Source: an uncultured Eubacterium sp. (GTDB lineage: Bacteria; Bacillota; Clostridia; Lachnospirales; Lachnospiraceae). Taken from it: DNA of 64,000 nucleotides. The translations under genes and the position numbers were made by a program. Each line of letters starts with the position of its first letter. The first letter of the stretch is position 1. Under the pieces are notes generated by a model. That model was given only the letters and a program-made list of their open reading frames with translations. It had not been told where the DNA came from and did no database searches. Below, piece after piece: positions 60,167 to 64,000 of the stretch. The stretch lies in NCBI GenBank assembly GCA_910584875.1, contig CAJUDA010000012.1, positions 21,739 to 85,738 on the forward strand, read 5' to 3'.

Positions 60167-60995
60167 TACAGAAGAAATCACAAAAAATATAAAGGAAATG
60201 TGCATGGAAGTCAATATCCGGCTTTCGGATGATGTGAAAGCCGCGATCCATGCCGGGAGGGAAAAAGAAGAGTCGGTCATCGGCAGGCAGATTCTGGGTC
60301 AGCTGGAAGAAAATATGGACATTGCCTGTGAAAACCAGATTCCCATCTGTCAGGATACCGGTATGACCGTTGTATTTCTGCAGATCGGACAAGAGGTCCA
60401 TATTGAGGGCGGTTTTATCGGGGATGCCGTCAATGAGGGAATCCGTCAGGGCTATGAAGAGGGTTATCTGCGCAAATCGGTAGTAGGGGATCCGCTGATC
60501 CGTGAAAACACAAAGGACAACACGCCGGGTATTATCCACTATGAGATCGTACCGGGAGACCAGCTGGGGATCACAGTAGCTCCCAAAGGATTTGGCAGTG
60601 AGAATATGAGCCGGGTTTTTATGCTGAAACCGGCAGACGGGATCGAGGGAGTGAAACAGGCGATCCTGGAAACGGTACAAAATGCCGGACCCAATGCCTG
60701 TCCGCCCATGGTGATCGGCGTGGGGATCGGCGGCACATTTGAGAAATGTGCCCTGCTGGCAAAAAAAGCGCTGACCAGGGATCTGGACAGCCGTTCCCCA
60801 ATTCCTTATATAAGCAAACTGGAAGAGGAAATGCTGGAGAAAATCAACGCGCTTGGCATCGGTCCCGGCGGTCTGGGTGGAAGGGTGACAGCGATCGGGC
60901 TGAATATTGAAACGTATCCTACGCATATAGCCGGACTGCCTGTGGCAGTCAATGTATGCTGTCATGTAAACCGTCATAGTAAAAGAACATTGTAA
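60153..60995 (+). CDS. Fumarate hydratase (class I, two-subunit), alpha subunit
   Basis: A 280-residue subunit of the iron-sulfur fumarase/tartrate dehydratase family, which interconverts fumarate and malate. Motifs: IPICQDTGMTVVFLQIGQE (first cluster Cys), VGDPLIRENTKDNTPG, GITVAPKGFGSENMSR, and NAGPNACPPMVIGVGIGGTF with another Cys, followed by KCALLAKKAL (third). The ATG at 60153 overlaps gyrA by 14 bp and has GGAGG within the gyrA end; the open frame starting at 60093 lies wholly in gyrA. The enzyme is oxygen-sensitive, fitting an anaerobe. The beta subunit follows. Confidence 0.93.
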   Translation: MRTISTEEITKNIKEMCMEVNIRLSDDVKAAIHAGREKEESVIGRQILGQLEENMDIACENQIPICQDTGMTVVFLQIGQEVHIEGGFIGDAVNEGIRQGYEEGYLRKSVVGDPLIRENTKDNTPGIIHYEIVPGDQLGITVAPKGFGSENMSRVFMLKPADGIEGVKQAILETVQNAGPNACPPMVIGVGIGGTFEKCALLAKKALTRDLDSRSPIPYISKLEEEMLEKINALGIGPGGLGGRVTAIGLNIETYPTHIAGLPVAVNVCCHVNRHSKRTL

Positions 60996-61018
60996 CAGAC
61001 CAGGGGGTTGACCATCAT

Positions 61019-61570
61019 ATGGATAAATACATTGAAACTCCTCTCACAAAGGAGAAAGTCAGAGATCTGAGAGCGGGAGATTATGTTTATATTACGGGCA
61101 CCATCTATACAGCAAGGGATGCGGCACACAAACGCATGACCGAAGAGCTGGCAGCAGGCGGGGAGCTTCCTTTTGATGTGACGGATCAGGTCGTCTATTA
61201 TCTCGGACCGACACCGAACCGGGAAGGGCAGGTGATCGGCTCTGCCGGTCCTACCACCAGCAGCCGGATGGATAAATATGCTCCGGTACTTCTGGATCAT
61301 GGACTGACTGGGATGATCGGAAAAGGAAAGAGAAATAATGACGTTGTTTCTGCCATGAAAGAAAACACGGCTGTTTATTTTGCAGCTGTTGGTGGCGCGG
61401 GCGCCCTGCTGTCGCAGTGTATCAAAGAGAGTGAAGTGATCGCTTATGACGATCTGGGTACAGAAGCAGTCCGCAGACTTTATGTAGAAAAGCTTCCCGT
61501 GATCACTGTGATCGACTGCCAGGGGAAGGATCTGTATCAGACAGCGCCGGAACAGTATAAAATTTCTTAG
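61019..61570 (+). CDS. Fumarate hydratase (class I, two-subunit), beta subunit
   Basis: A 183-residue subunit completing the fumarase. Family marks: LTKEKVRDLRAGDYVYITGT, ARDAAHKRM, VYYLGPTPNREGQVIGSAGP followed by TTSSRMDKYAP, IGKGKRN, and the late AAVGGAGALLSQCIKESEVI followed by AYDDLGTEAVRRLYVEKLPV. It could in principle be the tartrate dehydratase (ttdB); the two are hard to tell apart by eye, but fumarase is more general. It lies 23 bp after the alpha subunit. Confidence 0.93.
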   Translation: MDKYIETPLTKEKVRDLRAGDYVYITGTIYTARDAAHKRMTEELAAGGELPFDVTDQVVYYLGPTPNREGQVIGSAGPTTSSRMDKYAPVLLDHGLTGMIGKGKRNNDVVSAMKENTAVYFAAVGGAGALLSQCIKESEVIAYDDLGTEAVRRLYVEKLPVITVIDCQGKDLYQTAPEQYKIS

Positions 61571-61610
61571 CCGGACGGCGAAACCGTCAGGCTGACAGGG
61601 AGGAAACAAA

Positions 61611-63086
61611 GTGAAAAAAAGAGTGATCCTGATTTCTTTTAGTTTTCTGTTTGTTGCTCTTTTTTTGTGTACAGAAAAGAGTGAGGCAGCAGAACAGGGA
61701 GAATGCGGCGCCAGCGCATTTTATACATTTGATGAACAGACAGGGACTATGACTATATCCGGTACTGGTGTGATCGTCCGGACATGGGATGATACCATAC
61801 AGGAAAAAATTGAAAATCTGGTTGTTGAGGAAGGGATTACGACGATCCCTTTTGAGTTTTTTCTGGATAGTAAAGTTTTGAAAAAAGTACAGCTTGCCGA
61901 TACGGTCAGAATGATCCGCGCCTGTGCGTTCCGCGGCTGTGAAAATCTGTCAGAGATCAATCTGCCGGAAGGTCTGGAAGAAATTCATTACAATGCATTT
62001 ACAGACTGCGTTTCCTTAAAAGAGATCACCATACCCCGATCGTTACAGAGCGGAGGGTCAGACTGCTTTGCCGGTTGTGGTCTGGAAGAGATCCACTTTG
62101 TCTCTGGGATCACTTCAATCGCCCCGGAGCTTTTCAGCGGCTGTGGGGAACTTAAGCAAATTGCACTGCCTGACACTGTGCGGACGATCGGATATGCAGC
62201 CTTCAGTGGCTGTACTTCTTTGCAGGTTAGTAAGCTGCCTTCCGGTCTGACCCAGATCGGCAACAATGCGTTTTATCAGTGCAGATCAGTGAAAAAAGCG
62301 GATCTTCCATCGAAAGTAACCACAATAGGGGATTATGCCTTTTATGACAGCGGGATCGCAAAGATCACATTGTCCCCCCGTATAAAAACGATTGGTTATT
62401 ATGCCTTCAGCCGCTCTACTATCATCTGTGGTGAGGATGATTCACCGGCTCAGGCTTATGTGAAAAAATATGGGAATCCTTATATCCCCACAAAACGTGC
62501 GATGAAAAATGTCAGGATCTCTGCCATTTCCCCGCAAAATCATACGGGAAAAGTGATTATGCCTGCCTTTGCTGTGACAGATGGAACAAAGAGATTACAA
62601 ATGAATAGAAATTATAAAGTAACGTTTCACAATAACAGCGCGCTTGGCACGGCAAAGGCTACAGTGACAGGTATCGGCGGTTATTATTTTGGCAGCCAGA
62701 CGGTCTCTTTCGAGATCATTGCCTCCAGTGGGGAAATATATAAAAAGGGAAATCTGAAATATAAGGTGTGGAATAACAGTACAGATGGAAAGGGAACGGT
62801 AGAGGTAATGGGGATGGTGAAGAAGAAATCTTCTGTCAGCATTCCCGGCACAGTTAAGATCGGTAAATATAAATACAAAGTAACGTCGATCGCAAAAAAA
62901 GCATTTTACAAAAAAAAGAAAGTGAAAAAGATTACCATATCTTCCACAACGATCCGTAAGATCGGTTCCAGGGCGGTAAAGGGAATCAGTAAAAAAGCGA
63001 GGATCAAAGTGCCAAAGAAGAAAAGGAAAAGCTATAAGAAAATGCTGAAAAGGGCGGGACTTGGAAAAAAAATGAAGGTTGTATGA
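61611..63086 (+). CDS. Secreted leucine-rich repeat (BspA type) protein
   Basis: A 491-residue exported protein starting with GTG (61611) after GGGAGG. Signal peptide 1-26 (VILISFSFLFVALFLCTEKSEA). Residues about 85-290 hold BspA-like LRR_5 repeats with the pattern AFxGCxxLxxIxLPxxLxxIG, such as CAFRGCENLSEINLPEGLEE and AFSGCTSLQVSKLPSGLTQI. A small Ig-like module follows (about 300-375, YKVTFHNNSALGTAKATVTG), and a lysine-rich C-terminal LRR-like piece (KKAFYKKKKVKKITISSTTI). Such proteins of gut Clostridia bind surfaces or other cells; the partner is unknown. A small hairpin (GACGG/CCGTC) lies just ahead at 61574-61588. Confidence 0.9.
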   Translation: MKKRVILISFSFLFVALFLCTEKSEAAEQGECGASAFYTFDEQTGTMTISGTGVIVRTWDDTIQEKIENLVVEEGITTIPFEFFLDSKVLKKVQLADTVRMIRACAFRGCENLSEINLPEGLEEIHYNAFTDCVSLKEITIPRSLQSGGSDCFAGCGLEEIHFVSGITSIAPELFSGCGELKQIALPDTVRTIGYAAFSGCTSLQVSKLPSGLTQIGNNAFYQCRSVKKADLPSKVTTIGDYAFYDSGIAKITLSPRIKTIGYYAFSRSTIICGEDDSPAQAYVKKYGNPYIPTKRAMKNVRISAISPQNHTGKVIMPAFAVTDGTKRLQMNRNYKVTFHNNSALGTAKATVTGIGGYYFGSQTVSFEIIASSGEIYKKGNLKYKVWNNSTDGKGTVEVMGMVKKKSSVSIPGTVKIGKYKYKVTSIAKKAFYKKKKVKKITISSTTIRKIGSRAVKGISKKARIKVPKKKRKSYKKMLKRAGLGKKMKVV

Positions 63087-63137
63087 TCTGTGGTGATTTC
63101 TTTCAGATACACTTTCGAATCTGCGATAAAAAAGTGT

Positions 63138-63166
63138 TTGACAAACAAAAGAAACTCTGTTAAAAT
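63138..63166 (+). promoter_or_regulatory. Promoter of tRNA-Ser
   Basis: TTGACA (63138-63143) and TAAAAT (63161-63166) with a 17-base spacer, 56 bases ahead of the tRNA. Confidence 0.8.
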
Positions 63167-63222
63167 ATTGCTTGCACTGGATTAGTGCAGTAAAAATTGG
63201 ATATTGATTTTGATATTCAGCT

Positions 63223-63310
63223 GGAGAAGTACTCAAGTGGCTGAAGAGGCGCCCCTGCTAAGGGTGTAGGTCGTTCGCGCGGCGCGAGGGTTCAAATCCC
63301 TCCTTCTCCG
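63223..63310 (+). tRNA. tRNA-Ser (anticodon GCT)
   Basis: An 88-base class II tRNA with long variable arm: acceptor GGAGAAG with CTTCTCC, anticodon loop CTGCTAA giving GCT (codons AGC/AGT), a variable arm around TCGTTCGCGCGGCG and T arm GAGGGTTCAAATCCCTC. CCA is not encoded. Confidence 0.96.
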
Positions 63311-63339
63311 TTCCTTGTGTGCATAGGATATACATTCAT

Positions 63340-63379
63340 AAAAAATGGAAAGCAGATAAAACAACGCTTTCCATTTTTT
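63340..63379 (+). terminator. Terminator of tRNA-Ser
   Basis: AAAAAATGGAAAGC (63340-63353) and its perfect inverse (63366-63379) with a 12-base loop, ending T6. It is symmetric, so it also closes the rubrerythrin remnant on the minus strand. Confidence 0.88.
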
Positions 63380-63486
63380 ATATTTTCCATTGTTTACTTA
63401 CCTTATTGGTGTATTACAAAGCAGCAGTTGATAATAAAGAGCAGAGAAACAGATTTACTGCCGCTCTGCTGCAGGATTCAGACTGA

Positions 63487-63659
63487 TTAATAATTCTCCT
63501 CATGTATTTCAAAATAGCTCTGGGGATGATTACAGGTCGGGCATATCTCAGGAGCCTTTGTTCCAACGACGATATGTCCATTCTTGCTTGTGATTCTCCA
63601 GCAAATGCTGCTTGCAGATTTTTTTCTGTTTTTGTTCCTACATATTTAGATGTTCCCAT
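63487..63659 (-). pseudogene. Rubrerythrin remnant with large internal deletion
   Basis: The first 27 residues from the ATG at 63659 (TSKYVGTKTEKNLQAAFAGE and SQAR) match the start of rubrerythrin, a di-iron peroxidase of anaerobes. After that the frame changes: the next reading frame gives GHIVVGTKAPEICPTCNHPQ and SYFEIHEENY, the rubredoxin-like C-terminus with its last CxxC pair, ending at TAA 63487-63489. So the body of the gene (about 130 codons, with the di-iron ligands and the first CxxC) has been lost in one deletion that joined the two ends out of frame. The ribosome binding site GGAGGGG is still intact. Confidence 0.85.
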
Positions 63660-63795
63660 ATTTCCCCTCCTTATAATTTGACGATATGATTATTTTACAT
63701 GAAACAATTTACAATTACAATTAAAATTTTCATTCTAGAGTCATATTATAGCTGATATAGTACATTAATAATTATATAAAAATGAAACAAAGTAA

Positions 63796-63823
63796 TTGTT
63801 TTTTGTATATAAGACAAGATAAT
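63796..63823 (+). promoter_or_regulatory. Possible upstream (P1) promoter of an rRNA operon
   Basis: TTGTTT (63796-63801) and GATAAT (63818-63823) with a 16-base spacer in a very AT-rich stretch. The rest of the gap at 63660-63886 is AT-rich with no gene that I can support. Confidence 0.35.
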
Positions 63824-63886
63824 ACACCTATATATTGTGTACTAAAATTTAATTCCACTTTTTTTGAAAAATTTTAAAAAAAAGTG

Positions 63887-63915
63887 TTGACAATACGAAA
63901 TATCTTTGGTAAGAT
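63887..63915 (+). promoter_or_regulatory. Strong promoter, probably of an rRNA operon starting beyond the window
   Basis: TTGACA (63887-63892) and TAAGAT (63910-63915) with a 17-base spacer. Downstream, up to the window edge, is a GC-richer leader with no open frame that contains CAACCG and CGGTTG as an inverted repeat (about 63963-63989). A consensus promoter followed by a structured non-coding leader fits the start of an rrn operon; the rRNA itself is not in the window. Confidence 0.5.
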
Positions 63916-64000
63916 AATCCTTGCTGACGCGGTAATAAAACAAAAAGCGGAAGCTGAGAAACAACCGTTTTACAGTATATGAGCGGTTGACGGACCTTGA

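Noticed and set aside
63660..63720. PerR-like box ahead of the rubrerythrin remnant
   Set aside because: The minus-strand TTGTAATTGTAAAT stretch only loosely resembles the palindrome and such A/T sequence is common here.

Overview
This window is a chromosomal segment spanning the replication origin of a spore-forming Firmicute, most likely a member of the Lachnospiraceae. Three things point there. The gene order rpmH-rnpA-yidD-yidC-jag-mnmE-mnmG-rsmG-parS-parA-parB on one side of dnaA, with dnaA-dnaN-S4 protein-recF-gyrB-gyrA on the other, is the classic Firmicutes origin. Sporulation-type proteins (a GerA/SpoVAF-like protein, a YtvI-like permease, a DacF-like carboxypeptidase, Jag) are present. 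Several secreted proteins have the lysine-rich Ig-like and leucine-rich repeats common in gut Lachnospiraceae. I cannot name the genus.

Layout. 1-11.1 kb is a run of mostly leftward housekeeping genes: an RsmF-type methyltransferase (cut by the window edge), cdd, a large membrane-anchored protein with a dead C39-like domain, a GGDEF/EAL protein, a PrcB-like lipoprotein, a triple-S1 protein, rsmA, tatD, yaaA and metG. 11.2-13.6 kb is a small accessory patch with a truncated ABC ATPase, a second gene remnant, a GyrI-like protein, a tandem pair of paralogous membrane proteins and a duplicated 84-bp double-hairpin unit. 13.7-24.2 kb is a glycan locus with two secreted GH43 enzymes, a GH42 beta-galactosidase and an AraC regulator, suited to arabinan and galactan side chains of pectin. 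24.3-30.1 kb holds nfo, a spore germination-type protein, DUF4250, a GNAT enzyme, a YtvI-like permease and a two-component system. 30.3-40.7 kb holds metK, tRNA-Arg(CCT), a membrane J-domain protein, a chemoreceptor, a secreted L,D-transpeptidase, tyrS, a D,D-carboxypeptidase and trmB. 40.8-44.5 kb holds an AI-2E family permease, tRNA-Lys(CTT), DUF4446, parB and parA. 44.8-51.5 kb is the leftward origin operon and 51.6-61.6 kb the rightward dnaA-gyrA operon followed by a two-subunit fumarase. The right edge has a secreted leucine-rich-repeat protein, tRNA-Ser(GCT), a rubrerythrin pseudogene and what looks like an rRNA operon promoter whose genes lie beyond the window.

Origin logic. All genes left of 51.46 kb back to 40.8 kb run leftward and all genes from 51.66 to 63.1 kb run rightward, as expected for divergence from oriC. 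The 3' end of dnaA and the dnaA-dnaN gap carry one perfect and several near-match DnaA boxes plus an AT-rich stretch. Two parS sites lie just upstream of a parA promoter.

The most unusual feature is a 272-bp element at 44496-44767, between that promoter and parA. It has 25-bp terminal inverted repeats and two long internal hairpin arms, each capped by a perfect stem and tetraloop. If the extended -10 promoter is correct, the whole element is transcribed as the 5' leader of parAB. Shorter forms of the same palindrome lie at 16980-17029, 32904-32927 and 38454-38473, each at the 3' end of a gene. In two cases the gene's stop codon is inside the repeat.
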